Positions 28,213 to 38,532 are shown, counted from the first letter of the stretch. The stretch is 64,000 nucleotides of DNA from an uncultured Erysipelotrichaceae bacterium (GCA_902800645.1 CADCFC010000001.1:186907-250906); one strand, 5' to 3'. Numbers and translations: made by a program. Notes: generated by a model not told the origin, from the letters alone.

Positions 28213-28990
28213 CGCGATTAAAGCGATAATATTTATCACCTAACGCAGTCATGTTTTTATGATCGAGAGGTTTAGCGAAGAAGCTGACCTCTTTTTGAAT
28301 TCCGCTTTGGATAATTTTAGCAACTTCTTCAGTGGTTTTTCCTTCGTATTCACTAGGATAAATAGGTTTCAAATATTTAATGAATGTAGGATATCTTTTA
28401 TAGGAGTGCTTTAAATCTAATAATCTAAATGTACCATAACTAACTACAGGCACTAAAGGGACATTAGCTTTCATTGCCGCTCTAAAGGTTCCGTGATGAA
28501 AAGGAAGGAGCTTATTCATCGGATCTTTATTTCTTGTTCCTTCTGGATAAATCACCCAGTTAATCGATTGATTTTTAAGTGAATCTTGAACTTTCATCAT
28601 CACTTTTAATTGCTGTTTTAAATCTGTTCTATTCAAAAATAATCCATCAATTGAAGAAAAAATTCTTCCAACTAGCGGCATCTTTTTTATTTCTTCTTTA
28701 GCGACAAAAGTAACTGGTTTATCCATCGTTTCAATAAATAAAAGTGGATCGACAGCAGCTAAGTGGTTGCAGTAAAAACAAGACACTTCGTCTGGAATAT
28801 TTTCCTTACCAAAAACTTCAACATCAAGCCTTAGGGCTTTGTTAACTTTCAAAATAAGTTTTCTAACAGTGTTATATCTTTTATTTATCGGCGTTTTTTC
28901 TGGATGATTTGAATAACGGAAAATCCAGGTAATCATCGACCATATTAATCTTGGAAAAAGTAATAAAACTGCTCTAATTAAGTGCCACAT
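28205..28990 (-). CDS. plsC: 1-acyl-sn-glycerol-3-phosphate acyltransferase (PlsC-like)
   Basis: 261 residues with an N-terminal hydrophobic helix, the catalytic HX4D motif NHLAAVD (His76, Asp81) and the substrate motif YPEGTRNKD. It adds the second acyl chain to make phosphatidic acid at the membrane. It lies 2 nt after the pullulanase gene, so the two share a transcript. Confidence 0.93.
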   Translation of the reverse strand: MWHLIRAVLLLFPRLIWSMITWIFRYSNHPEKTPINKRYNTVRKLILKVNKALRLDVEVFGKENIPDEVSCFYCNHLAAVDPLLFIETMDKPVTFVAKEEIKKMPLVGRIFSSIDGLFLNRTDLKQQLKVMMKVQDSLKNQSINWVIYPEGTRNKDPMNKLLPFHHGTFRAAMKANVPLVPVVSYGTFRLLDLKHSYKRYPTFIKYLKPIYPSEYEGKTTEEVAKIIQSGIQKEVSFFAKPLDHKNMTALGDKYYRFNRVK

Positions 28991-28992
28991 AA

Positions 28993-31053
28993 TTATTTAG
29001 TTACGATTTCAAGAGCTAAACCTGGAATAAGGAAAGATTTCACAAAATTTGATTCACCCTTAACTATTCCGTGCCTTGAAAAATAATGCTTGTAGTAATC
29101 TTCGAGTTCAATGACCAAATTTTCTTCAGTTGGATTAATCAAAATTAAGGCTTCTTGAGAATCAATTAATAAATCCTTACCTTTAATTTTTACCGTTAAT
29201 AAGCCGTTTGGAAGATGGTTCACTTCTATGTTGTCTCTAAAATTATGTAGGTTATTGTACGAAGCGTAGTTAAGCGATTTCCTAACCTTAATAAGATCGC
29301 TTAAGTAATTAACCATGTCTTTCCTCTCTTCGACAAGTTCCCAATTCATATTATTAATTTTTGGAATGTTATATGTGTTATCTAGTAATTCTTTTGATAA
29401 ACCAATTTCTTGGCCCATATGAATAAATGGCACACCATAAGATAAAATAGTAATCGCATTAGCGAGTTTTACTCTTTTTAAGCAAGTATCAAGGTTATCA
29501 TCGAAATAACTAACCTTATCAAACAAAGTTTGATTATCGTGACATTCAACATAGTTTATCGATTGATTTGAACTAGCGTATCTATTTGAGAGCAGCCCGC
29601 CAAATAAAGAATCATCAATATCAAAATAATTATTCGTATTACCCAATATATATCCAGGCGAATATTTTTCAAAAGTCGATCCTTTGATTACTTCGCGGAA
29701 TTTATCATTAAAGAAGCCCATTTCTGGAATGAGATGAGAATTATCACTGCTAGTTTTTTGTTCAGCTTTAAGTTCAACCCCCATGTTCCAGCCTTCACCA
29801 TAAAGAATCGCATCTTTTTTAACTTCGTCACGAATTCTAACGATTTCCTTACTAGTATCAATATCAATTAAACCAAGAAGATCAAATCTAAAGCCATCAA
29901 CATCAAATACTTCTAAGAAATATCTAATAGAGTCACAAATTATTCTTCTCACCATGCTTCTTTCGCTAGCAACATCATTACCACACCCAGAAGCGTTGGC
30001 CATTTTTTTACCGTTCTTTCTAAAATAATAATAAGGAACATTCTTTTGAAAATCAGTGGTTATATAATCATATAAATGATTATAAACAACATCCATTACC
30101 ACTCTTATATCGTTTTTATGTAACTCATTAACTAAGGTTTTAAATTCTAATAGTCTAGCGAGTCCACTTTCTGGATAAGCACTATAGCTTCCTTCTAAAG
30201 CAAAAAAGCTAATTGGGTTATATCCCCAGTTATAACGGTCTTTCTCAATATCATCAACGTCATCGAAATCGATAACTGGCAAAATCTGAATGTGAGTAAT
30301 TCCTAACTGTTTCAAATAATCAACTTTCTTTAAGATAGATAAATATGTTCCACTATCAGTAATCTTTTTATCACCCTCGGTAAAATCTCTAATATGAAGT
30401 TCATAAATGATCGCGTCACTATATGAATTCATTTTTGTTTTTGGTTTAATCGTTCCTAAAGATAAAACATCATTAATATCAATAACAACAGATGTTTCAC
30501 TGTTTAATCCAACAGCCTTACCGTAAGGATCATTAATTTCTTTTTGTAAATTGTTTTGATAGATAACATACTTATATTTTTTAAGTAACAAGTCCCCTTT
30601 TACACGAATCGAAAACACCCCGTTTTCTTTTCTTTTCATTGGTAATACTAAGAAGGAGTTTTCACCATTTTCAATCTTAAGATTGATCTTTTCACTTAAT
30701 GGTGACCAAAGTCTAAAAATAGATTCTTCTTTACTATATTCAAGGCCAAGCTTTCCGTTATAAGTATATAAAGAAGCAAATTCATTTGTTGTTACATAGT
30801 AGTCATATCTTAAAAATAAGTCATCGTCTTCGTTAGTTTTGATTTTATAAACATGTCCGAGTTCAATTGGCTCTTCACTCACTAAATCAATAGAGAAGAT
30901 TTGGTTATGGTTTTTGACACTTTCCTTTTTTAAAGGAAAAGAAACGTTATCTTTCACTAAAGAGAAAGTAACACCACTAACATCATCACTAATAAAAGAG
31001 ACTGAGATATGGTTATTTTCTTTTAAAACTGCACTTATAAATTGATTGTCCAT
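28993..31053 (-). CDS. pulA: Type I pullulanase (GH13)
   Basis: About 686 residues. An N-terminal beta domain (CBM48-like) is followed by the GH13 barrel with the pullulanase signature YNWGYNPISFF, nucleophile region DGFRFDLLGL, acid/base ILYGEGWNMG and VECHDNQTLFDK. No signal peptide, so it is cytoplasmic and debranches imported or stored alpha-glucans at alpha-1,6 links. Two starts are possible: this ATG, or a TTG at 31062 that lies 6 nt after GGAG and would overlap ftsK by 8 nt. Confidence 0.93.
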   Translation of the reverse strand: MDNQFISAVLKENNHISVSFISDDVSGVTFSLVKDNVSFPLKKESVKNHNQIFSIDLVSEEPIELGHVYKIKTNEDDDLFLRYDYYVTTNEFASLYTYNGKLGLEYSKEESIFRLWSPLSEKINLKIENGENSFLVLPMKRKENGVFSIRVKGDLLLKKYKYVIYQNNLQKEINDPYGKAVGLNSETSVVIDINDVLSLGTIKPKTKMNSYSDAIIYELHIRDFTEGDKKITDSGTYLSILKKVDYLKQLGITHIQILPVIDFDDVDDIEKDRYNWGYNPISFFALEGSYSAYPESGLARLLEFKTLVNELHKNDIRVVMDVVYNHLYDYITTDFQKNVPYYYFRKNGKKMANASGCGNDVASERSMVRRIICDSIRYFLEVFDVDGFRFDLLGLIDIDTSKEIVRIRDEVKKDAILYGEGWNMGVELKAEQKTSSDNSHLIPEMGFFNDKFREVIKGSTFEKYSPGYILGNTNNYFDIDDSLFGGLLSNRYASSNQSINYVECHDNQTLFDKVSYFDDNLDTCLKRVKLANAITILSYGVPFIHMGQEIGLSKELLDNTYNIPKINNMNWELVEERKDMVNYLSDLIKVRKSLNYASYNNLHNFRDNIEVNHLPNGLLTVKIKGKDLLIDSQEALILINPTEENLVIELEDYYKHYFSRHGIVKGESNFVKSFLIPGLALEIVTK

Positions 31054-31054
31054 A

Positions 31055-33658
31055 TTAATCAATTAACTCTCCACTACTTACAGAATCATAGCCACGATTA
31101 GCTAAATCGATTTCGTCATGGACTAAAACTCTACAACCTTTTGAGCTGCCATCTTGCTCAGTAGAAACAATTCCTTCTTTTTGTAGTCTAATAAAGAAGC
31201 GGCCAGCTCTATTAAAGCCAACAGAACATTCTCTTTGAATTCTACTCATGGAAACGAATTGTTGAGTCATCGCCCATTCCTTGATTGATTGATATTTATT
31301 CTCTTCTTCAGCGTTTGTTTCTTTTTCAACTTCACCAGGAGCTAAAACGTTAACAGTTGGTTCTTTAGAATGATCGACAAGATCTAAATAATTAGGATCA
31401 TAATGTGTTTCGTAATGTTCTTTTAAATAGTTCACTATGTGAACAATTTCTTTATTTTGAATAAAGCATCCTTGTAAACGAGTAACTCCAACACGGCTAA
31501 CTAGAGGGGACTGAACAAGCATATCACCTTTACCAAGTAATTTTTCAGCGCCACCTTCTCCAATAATTGTCATAGAATCGGTGTAACTACTCGTCATAAG
31601 CGCGACGTGAGTTGGTAAGTTGCCTTTAATAACACCGGTAATAACATTAGTCGATGGTCTTTGAGTGGAGATAAGTAAGTGAATGCCAGCGCTTCTTGCC
31701 TTTTGAGCTATAGAAACAACTGGTTGAGAAATCTCCTTACAGTTATCAACTAAATCCGCATATTCATCTAATACCGCAATAATATATGGAATTGTAGGCT
31801 CGTTATTTTCTTTTGCCCAAGCATTATATTGCTTAATATCACTAATCTCTGGATTAGTCATAAAGAGCTCATAACGTCTTTCCATTTCTTCCACTAATTT
31901 TTGTAAACAAACTTTGGCTTTCTCGGCCTCAGTAATAATTGGACATAATAGATGAGGCATATTCGCGTATTTAGTCATTTCAACTTTCTTAGGATCAACT
32001 AAAACAATCTTTAAATCATCAGGGCTATTCTTCATGATTAAAGTCGCGATAATTGAGTGGACATAAATGGATTTACCACTTCCAGTGGTACCAGCGACAA
32101 GAAGGTGTGGGAAATCATTAAAATCTGCGTAAACAACTTTACCAGAAATATCTTTACCAAAGCCAACCGCTAAAGGATGCTTTTTAGTATCAGTTGGTAA
32201 AGCGGTAAATACATCTTTAAAGCTAACTGTAGTAGTCATTGAGTTAGGAACTTCAAATCCAGAATAAGATTCTCCAGGAATGATAGGAACAAATCTAGAA
32301 ACAACTCCTCCTAACCAAACAGAGATTTCTTGTTCAAGTTTTTCGACAGATTTAATCGTGACATTAGGATCATATTCAATAGAGAATCTAGTTACACTAG
32401 AACCAATTGTGTAGCCAACACATCTCGCTCCTACTTTAAAGTTCGCTAAAGTACGATTGATGATTTCTTTTCGCTTTTCCGCAACTTGTTCATTAACTTC
32501 TTGAGCTTCTGCGGTGTCATAAGTCATCAAGATATCTGGTGAAGGTGGAACCCACACCACTCTTTCTATCTTTTTAGGAGTAGGAATAGTTTCTTCCTTC
32601 TTTTCTTCAACTTGATTATTCATCTCATCAAATAAAGAAATCGTATCTTGCATGTCTTTACTAACTTCAAGATTCATAATTGGCTCAGGATTGCTTTCAG
32701 GAAGAGGAACATTTTCTTCGCTATCAAAAGCGTTTTCAACTTCATTAATTTCTTCATTTGCCATTTCTTCGTTTGCTACTGGAGTAGAAGAGGGCATATC
32801 GATTTCAGGTTGCACAATATTTAAAGGACTAACTTCATCATTAGTCAATACTAATGGTGAAAATTCAGAAACTGTATTGTTTACGTTATTATTAACTATT
32901 TGTCCATTAGAGAAGTTTTCTTCATTAGATGGGCCTAATCTATCAAAACCACTATTCTCGTTGATAAATGGTTTAGGATCGCTTTCATATCCATATTTAA
33001 TTTCTGGTTTTGGCAATTCTTTTTCTTCGTAGAATGATTCGTTAGTAGCTTCTTCTACATTTTCATCATTCTTTTCTTTTCCACCAAAATGTTTTCTAAG
33101 TAGTTTACTAATAAGAGGAAGAGCAAATAAGAAGGAGGCAATCAATATAAATATAATTGCAATAAAGACAACGATGACGTCGTCGGCAAGTGTTCCAAGA
33201 GTCAACACTCCAACAAGCCCGTATCCTAAATAAGTTGTATTTGCGAATAAGTTAATAGTCTTATTGGTGTTCGCGTACCATCCAGAAAGCTGATAATTAA
33301 ATTCAGCGTTCATGTTCACTAAGTCACCATTTTTAAGTGTTGCCCCAGTGCTTTTAAAGATAATAAATGAGACTAAAGTGGATAGACCAACTAAAGTGAA
33401 GAATAATGCAACAGTAAAAGAGAAACGAGGGAATTTGAATTTCTTCTGTTTAACTATTCGATAAATTCCACTAAAGATTAATAAAGCAGTGATTATATAA
33501 TATGCGGTTCCAAAAAGATAAATAGGAAGGAACGATAAAGTTCTTCCAATTTTACCGACATTAAGAATAAGCATGATACCAAAAAGAACAGAAAATAATC
33601 CTTTGATGATATTTTCTAGTTTAGGTGAAATCTTTTTAATTTCTTTTTCTTCGCCCAT
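31055..33658 (-). CDS. ftsK: FtsK/SpoIIIE DNA translocase
   Basis: 867 residues. Four or so membrane helices occupy the first 190 residues, then an acidic low-complexity linker (about 200-370). The motor has Walker A VAGTTGSGKS and Walker B IIAVLDEYADL, and the C-terminal gamma winged helix (SRIQRECSVGFNRAGRF) reads KOPS-like sequences. It pumps chromosomal DNA through the division septum. No Shine-Dalgarno sequence is present. Confidence 0.96.
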   Translation of the reverse strand: MGEEKEIKKISPKLENIIKGLFSVLFGIMLILNVGKIGRTLSFLPIYLFGTAYYIITALLIFSGIYRIVKQKKFKFPRFSFTVALFFTLVGLSTLVSFIIFKSTGATLKNGDLVNMNAEFNYQLSGWYANTNKTINLFANTTYLGYGLVGVLTLGTLADDVIVVFIAIIFILIASFLFALPLISKLLRKHFGGKEKNDENVEEATNESFYEEKELPKPEIKYGYESDPKPFINENSGFDRLGPSNEENFSNGQIVNNNVNNTVSEFSPLVLTNDEVSPLNIVQPEIDMPSSTPVANEEMANEEINEVENAFDSEENVPLPESNPEPIMNLEVSKDMQDTISLFDEMNNQVEEKKEETIPTPKKIERVVWVPPSPDILMTYDTAEAQEVNEQVAEKRKEIINRTLANFKVGARCVGYTIGSSVTRFSIEYDPNVTIKSVEKLEQEISVWLGGVVSRFVPIIPGESYSGFEVPNSMTTTVSFKDVFTALPTDTKKHPLAVGFGKDISGKVVYADFNDFPHLLVAGTTGSGKSIYVHSIIATLIMKNSPDDLKIVLVDPKKVEMTKYANMPHLLCPIITEAEKAKVCLQKLVEEMERRYELFMTNPEISDIKQYNAWAKENNEPTIPYIIAVLDEYADLVDNCKEISQPVVSIAQKARSAGIHLLISTQRPSTNVITGVIKGNLPTHVALMTSSYTDSMTIIGEGGAEKLLGKGDMLVQSPLVSRVGVTRLQGCFIQNKEIVHIVNYLKEHYETHYDPNYLDLVDHSKEPTVNVLAPGEVEKETNAEEENKYQSIKEWAMTQQFVSMSRIQRECSVGFNRAGRFFIRLQKEGIVSTEQDGSSKGCRVLVHDEIDLANRGYDSVSSGELID

Positions 33659-33666
33659 ATAAAATA

Positions 33667-33672
33667 ATTATA
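33667..33672 (-). promoter_or_regulatory. -10 box of ftsK, leaderless
   Basis: Perfect TATAAT on the minus strand ending 8 nt before the ftsK ATG; the intervening TATTTTAT holds no ribosome site. Confidence 0.6.
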
Positions 33673-33689
33673 CGCACATGCACACGAAA

Positions 33690-33723
33690 AATGAATAAAA
33701 AAAGCACAAATTAATGTGCTTTT
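33690..33723 (-). terminator. Intrinsic terminator after the RNase J-like gene
   Basis: Stem AAAGCACA/TGTGCTTT (33701..33723), overlapping the stop codon and followed on the minus strand by TTTTTTTATT. Confidence 0.82.
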
Positions 33724-35410
33724 AATCAACAACTATTACAATTGGTTCAATTAATGGCTCTCGACCATTTTCCCTTTTAATAAACCAACGAATTCGATCT
33801 TTGATTGTATTTTTAGTAGCCTCAATATCTCCACCTTTTTTAAGACATCCATTAATCTCTTCGGTATATATTTGCGTAATCGATTTAAGTAGAGGTTCGG
33901 CTTCTTTAACGTAAACAAATCCACGCATTTGGCAATCAGGGCCTGCAATAATTCTCTTTTCTTTATTTGAGATTGTTGAAGCGATGACAACCGCCCCATC
34001 AACACCCATCTTTAATCTAGACTCGATGATTTCTTCATCATATCTAGTTACACCTTTACCATCGACTAGAGTAGGAGAAACATCGATTCCAGTGACTTCA
34101 TTAGGCAAAACAACTGGTCTCTTATTTTCTTCAAAAATAAGTTGCATACCATTATCAAGCACAAAGACATTCATATGGTTAAGACCAACGCCTAAAGATA
34201 CAGCGAGTTTGGCATTATCCATAATCTTTGTGTAATTACCTCTAACAGGGAGATAATATTTTGGTTTAAATAAATTAATAATGAAGCGAATATCATCTTC
34301 GTTTGCGTGCATTGCACTGACATCTTTATTCTTGAGCCAGACGACTTCACAATTAGTGCGATAAACCATATCCATCGCTCTAGTGGCAATCGTTTCAAAA
34401 CTTGGGCGAGGAACTGCAGTATTAATAAAGATATCATCAGGTTCAATCTTGATGCGTTTATCAGCGTTAGTGTTATTAACTAAAGAAAATATTTCTTTAA
34501 AGATATCATCATTTTGACCAACAAGAAGAATAACTAAATCATTTTTCTTAATGCGCAAGAAATCTTCTTTTTTTATGAAATCGCTCGTAGTTAATGAACC
34601 GGTTCCAGTCGCTGCAACGATTTGATTCATAATCGTATAGGTATAACTATCGTAGCAGAAAATCTTTTTACCATATTTTTTAAGTAGACGAATAATCTCT
34701 CTAATACGGTACATATTTTGCCAATAGCAAGTAACGAATAATCTTTTACCAGCTTTAAAGCTGCTATCTAATAAATCTGCACTTCTATGTTTAGGGGAGC
34801 AATAGCCTTTTTTATCAGCATTTTTACTTTCCGCCATAAGTAGAAGAGTTTCTTCTTTTGCAATTTCGTTAGCCATAGAAAGATCAAATTTATAATTGCT
34901 TTCTTCAGCAGCAAAATTGATGATAAAGTCACCAGTAAAAACAATATTTCCTAAAGAAGTAGAAATAGCTACTCCACAACTATTAGCGGCGTTATGACAA
35001 GTTTGGAAAAATCTCACTCGACGATTAGCAATAATAATATCATCGCTTGGATTTATGATTTTAAAATCATAATGAAGCTTTTGTTGATCATAAATTGCGA
35101 GCTGTCCTTCCATAATTGTCATCGTAGTTCTCGTACAATAAACTGGAGCAGGAGCGTATTTATAAATATGTCGCAAAGCACCCATCGATTCATCGTGACC
35201 ATGGGTAATAATATAGGCTTTTATTCGCGCAGAATTTTTAATTAAATAATCAAAATTAGGGAGTAAGGCATCTACACCAGGAATTGTTTTGTCAGGTAAA
35301 GTTTGTCCGCAGTCGATAACAAAAATATCATTGTTAATCTCAATGACATAACAATCGCGACCATCCTCATCTAAACCAGCTAAAGCAAAGACCTTAATTT
35401 TGTCAGCCAT
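33722..35410 (-). CDS. Ribonuclease J-like protein with degenerate catalytic motifs (RNase J2 type)
   Basis: 562 residues, RNase J length and order: metallo-beta-lactamase, beta-CASP, and C-terminal domain ending in a basic helix. Several metal ligands are missing. The HxHxDH loop reads H70-G-H72-D-E-S75, losing the Asp and last His; the later PVHGE loop reads PVRGN with Arg390; the TGSQGE loop reads LVGQNDD. The TGD of strand 8 (Asp161) is kept. It is probably a non-catalytic or weakly active partner, as reported for RNase J2 of some cocci, with an active J1 elsewhere (inference). An AAAGGAG ribosome site is present. Confidence 0.8.
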   Translation of the reverse strand: MADKIKVFALAGLDEDGRDCYVIEINNDIFVIDCGQTLPDKTIPGVDALLPNFDYLIKNSARIKAYIITHGHDESMGALRHIYKYAPAPVYCTRTTMTIMEGQLAIYDQQKLHYDFKIINPSDDIIIANRRVRFFQTCHNAANSCGVAISTSLGNIVFTGDFIINFAAEESNYKFDLSMANEIAKEETLLLMAESKNADKKGYCSPKHRSADLLDSSFKAGKRLFVTCYWQNMYRIREIIRLLKKYGKKIFCYDSYTYTIMNQIVAATGTGSLTTSDFIKKEDFLRIKKNDLVILLVGQNDDIFKEIFSLVNNTNADKRIKIEPDDIFINTAVPRPSFETIATRAMDMVYRTNCEVVWLKNKDVSAMHANEDDIRFIINLFKPKYYLPVRGNYTKIMDNAKLAVSLGVGLNHMNVFVLDNGMQLIFEENKRPVVLPNEVTGIDVSPTLVDGKGVTRYDEEIIESRLKMGVDGAVVIASTISNKEKRIIAGPDCQMRGFVYVKEAEPLLKSITQIYTEEINGCLKKGGDIEATKNTIKDRIRWFIKRENGREPLIEPIVIVVD

Positions 35411-35490
35411 AAAACTCCTTTAATTCAAAAACATTGACTATATTTGTTTTCTTAGCCTTATTTTAGCAAATTAACTATTTAATTCAATAG

Positions 35491-35832
35491 TTATTTAATG
35501 TTTTTAGTAATAACAATATCTGCGCCTAAACCAAGAACATTGCTAATAGCAATATCCCCGATATGAGTTGGAGCATCCACTCCAACCTTATTAATTTCTT
35601 CCATGACATCAAAGATTTTTCCTTTTGGGATTGATGTACTAGTTTTGACAGAGACGACACAGTTCTCTCTGTTTTTAACCCTCATAAACGAAGTAATCAT
35701 TCTTTTAGGATTCGTTAATTCGTCTTTAGCATATTGCGCTCCACGAGGACAAGAATTGCCAGTAACATTTAATTCGTCATCAATGGTTAATCGACATCCT
35801 CTAGGACAGACGATACATGTTAATTCTTTCAT
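35491..35832 (-). CDS. DUF1667 iron-sulfur protein, glycerol-3-phosphate oxidation accessory
   Basis: 113 residues. The N-terminus CIVCPRGCRLTID and VTGNSCPRGAQYA give two cysteine pairs (CxxCxxxC and a later Cys) typical of DUF1667, thought to carry a metal cluster. It is the third gene of the GlpA-like/FAD reductase/DUF1667 trio seen in many anaerobes. The start abuts the preceding reductase (1-nt overlap). Confidence 0.85.
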   Translation of the reverse strand: MKELTCIVCPRGCRLTIDDELNVTGNSCPRGAQYAKDELTNPKRMITSFMRVKNRENCVVSVKTSTSIPKGKIFDVMEEINKVGVDAPTHIGDIAISNVLGLGADIVITKNIK

Positions 35833-37088
35833 TATTTTCTTTCCTCCAAAGAGACTTCAATTTCATCTACTGGGAGATTTTCAAGTTTGCTCTTATTAAT
35901 CTTAATCATCACCATTTCACTTGGAATAAGAACCATCTTCACAACCTTTTGAATAAGAGTGTCGCCACTTTTAAAATTCACAAAGACATCTTTAATTGGT
36001 TTACGAACTCTAAACTTAAAGGTGATGTCATTATTTAAGTCAGTCTCAATATATTGAGGAATGACATATCCAACACCATTTCCAGGTTTAACAGTGATAT
36101 GACGCTTCTTCTCGCTTAACCCCTTGATATAGTTAGCGGCGCCTCTACCAGCTTCTCTTCCTTCGTCAGTAACAAAGTCGACAACATCATGGACGTGTAA
36201 ACAGTTACCACAAGCAAATACACCAGGAATAGAAGTCATGAGTTGATCATTAACTTTAGCACCTTTAGTAGAAGACATTTCAGCGTGTAATTTGTCTAAA
36301 AGGCTCACATAAGGAATTAATCCAACAGATAAAAGCAATGTATCACATTCAAATTCCATCTCAGTTCCTGGGATGAATTTCATCTTATCATCAACAGCAG
36401 CAAGAACTACTTTTTCTACCCTACCACTCTTACCTTCAACTCTTAAAACTGAGCGAGATAAATAAAGAGGAATATTGTAGTCGTTTAAACATTGAGCAAT
36501 GTTACGATTTAAGCCGTTAGAATAAGGCATGAGTTCAGAAACACAAAGGACTTTTGCGCCTTCTAAAGTCATACGTCTAGCCATGATTAAGCCGATATCA
36601 CCACTACCAAGAATGACAATACGTTTACCAGCTAAATATCCATGGATATTTAAATATTTTTGAGCTGTTCCAGCAGTAATAATACCACTGCAACGATCTC
36701 CACTTAATTGAATCGCACCAGCGCTTCTTTCATAACATCCAGTAGCGAAAACAATTGCTTTTGCTTCAATATTTACTATTCCATCATTAGCGTTGGAATA
36801 TGTAACAACTTTGTTTTCGGTGACATCAAGAACAAGAGAATCAAGTTTGTATTCAATTCCCATCTCTTTTACAACATCAGCGAATCTTGATAAATATTCA
36901 GGGCCTGTTAATTCTTCTTTGAATTCAGTTAAACCAAATCCATTATGAATGCATTGGTTTAAAATACCACCCAAAACATTATCCTTTTCAAGGATAAGAA
37001 TATCGTCGATTCCGTTTTTCTTCGCTTCAATAGCGGCCGCCATACCAGCGGAACCACCACCAATAATAACTAAATCACGTTTAATCAT
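35832..37088 (-). CDS. FAD/NAD(P)-dependent oxidoreductase, second subunit of the glycerol-3-phosphate oxidation cluster
   Basis: 418 residues. It starts LVIIGGGSAGMAAAIEAKKNGIDD (FAD Rossmann loop GxGxxG), contains ATGCYERSAGA, a second NAD loop VILGSGDIGLIMARR, and GVFACGNCLHVHDVVDFV. The fold is that of the disulfide-oxidoreductase group. It probably passes electrons from the GlpA-like protein to NAD or a carrier; the acceptor is not evident. Overlaps its neighbours by 1 and 4 nt. Confidence 0.85.
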   Translation of the reverse strand: MIKRDLVIIGGGSAGMAAAIEAKKNGIDDILILEKDNVLGGILNQCIHNGFGLTEFKEELTGPEYLSRFADVVKEMGIEYKLDSLVLDVTENKVVTYSNANDGIVNIEAKAIVFATGCYERSAGAIQLSGDRCSGIITAGTAQKYLNIHGYLAGKRIVILGSGDIGLIMARRMTLEGAKVLCVSELMPYSNGLNRNIAQCLNDYNIPLYLSRSVLRVEGKSGRVEKVVLAAVDDKMKFIPGTEMEFECDTLLLSVGLIPYVSLLDKLHAEMSSTKGAKVNDQLMTSIPGVFACGNCLHVHDVVDFVTDEGREAGRGAANYIKGLSEKKRHITVKPGNGVGYVIPQYIETDLNNDITFKFRVRKPIKDVFVNFKSGDTLIQKVVKMVLIPSEMVMIKINKSKLENLPVDEIEVSLEERK

Positions 37089-38518
37089 AATTTCTTCACC
37101 TCTTCCACGAGGATATTAGATGACTCTTTATCCCATTTGATATCTAAAGGAGAAACTCCATAATGTTTAGCAAGAATTAAAGTGACCATTGGAGAACAGA
37201 ATCCACCTTGGCATTTACCAAAGCCTGCTCTACATCTTCTTTTAACTCCTTTTACTGTGGTAGGAGGAACGGAACGGGTTAATAGTTCTTTAATTTCACC
37301 TAAAGATACTTTTTCACAGCTACAAATAATCTTTCCAAAATCTGGATCTTCTTTGATTATTCTATTTCTTTCCTCTTCGTTCATATCGCATAAACGACGA
37401 TATTTCTTAACACGAGGATTGAAGTTTTTCTTTTCAACTAAATTAAATAATTTAGAAACGTAATTCTCAAATACATATTCCGCAATCGCAGGAGAAGATA
37501 CAAGTCCTGGAGATTCAATACCAGCAACGTTAATAAATCTCTTGTTGCTCTTTGCAGGTTCAATAATGAAATCGTGTCTAGTTGAGGTTGGTCTAATGCC
37601 AGAGAACACTCTAATAACTTGGTTAAACGGAATATCAGGAACGAGCTCAGTTGCTTGTCTTCTAATTTCACCAAGAGTGTAGCTATCAGTAGCAAAATCT
37701 TCAACATCATCAATTGGTTCGCTACTAGGTCCAACAATGTAGTTATTACTACTAGTCATAGAAACAAGAACGCCTTTTCCTTTTGCGCTAGGAAGAGGGA
37801 ATATTGTGTGATTGACTAATCCGACATCGTAATGGTCTAAAACAAAATATTCGCCTTTACGAGGAATGAGTTTCCAATCGATATCTTCAATCATGCTAGC
37901 GATTTTATCGCTATATAAACCAGCCGCGTTAATCACCACTTTAGTTTCATATTCACCTTTAGAGGTTTTAACTAAAAAGTGATCACCTAAATCTTTAATA
38001 TCAACAACTGGTTCACTTAAGTGGAGTTCAACGCCATTATCAACCGCGTTTTCAACACAGTGAACAACTAAATTAAATGGATCGATAACTCCAGCTGTTG
38101 GAGCGAGTAGTGCCCCTTTTACTTCTTTAGAAATATGAGGTTCCATCGCCATCACTTCTTCTTTAGAAAGAAGTTTAACAGGAACACCATTTTCTTTACT
38201 TCTAATCACTAAATCATCAAGCATCTTTAGTTGCTCATCAGTGACAGCAACTGTTAAAGAGCCACAACGAGAAAAGTGAACATCAAGTTCATCACTAATC
38301 TCATCAAACATCGCATTACCGCGAACATTCAAAAGTGCTTTTAAGGTATGAGGCACTGGGTCATAACCGCTATGAACGATTGCACTATTAGCGTTACTCG
38401 TAACATTTCCAACGTCACTCTCCCTTTCAAAAAGAGCGACATCCAATTGGTAACGGGACAACTTCCTAGCGATAAAAGCACCGGAGACACCTGCGCCTAT
38501 GATAATTACATCTCTCAT
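37085..38518 (-). CDS. GlpA-like FAD-dependent glycerol-3-phosphate dehydrogenase with BFD-type iron-sulfur domain
   Basis: 477 residues. N-terminal FAD loop VIIGAGVSGAFIARKLS, and the DAO-type substrate domain (NAAGLYSDKIA, PRKGEYFVLD). The last 95 residues form a bacterioferritin-associated-ferredoxin-like domain with ICSCEKVSLGEI and RCRAGFGKCQGGFC, binding a [2Fe-2S] cluster. It oxidises glycerol-3-phosphate to dihydroxyacetone phosphate in anaerobes. No glpK or glpF is present here. Confidence 0.85.
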   Translation of the reverse strand: MRDVIIIGAGVSGAFIARKLSRYQLDVALFERESDVGNVTSNANSAIVHSGYDPVPHTLKALLNVRGNAMFDEISDELDVHFSRCGSLTVAVTDEQLKMLDDLVIRSKENGVPVKLLSKEEVMAMEPHISKEVKGALLAPTAGVIDPFNLVVHCVENAVDNGVELHLSEPVVDIKDLGDHFLVKTSKGEYETKVVINAAGLYSDKIASMIEDIDWKLIPRKGEYFVLDHYDVGLVNHTIFPLPSAKGKGVLVSMTSSNNYIVGPSSEPIDDVEDFATDSYTLGEIRRQATELVPDIPFNQVIRVFSGIRPTSTRHDFIIEPAKSNKRFINVAGIESPGLVSSPAIAEYVFENYVSKLFNLVEKKNFNPRVKKYRRLCDMNEEERNRIIKEDPDFGKIICSCEKVSLGEIKELLTRSVPPTTVKGVKRRCRAGFGKCQGGFCSPMVTLILAKHYGVSPLDIKWDKESSNILVEEVKKL

Positions 38519-38532
38519 ATACTTTTATTATA

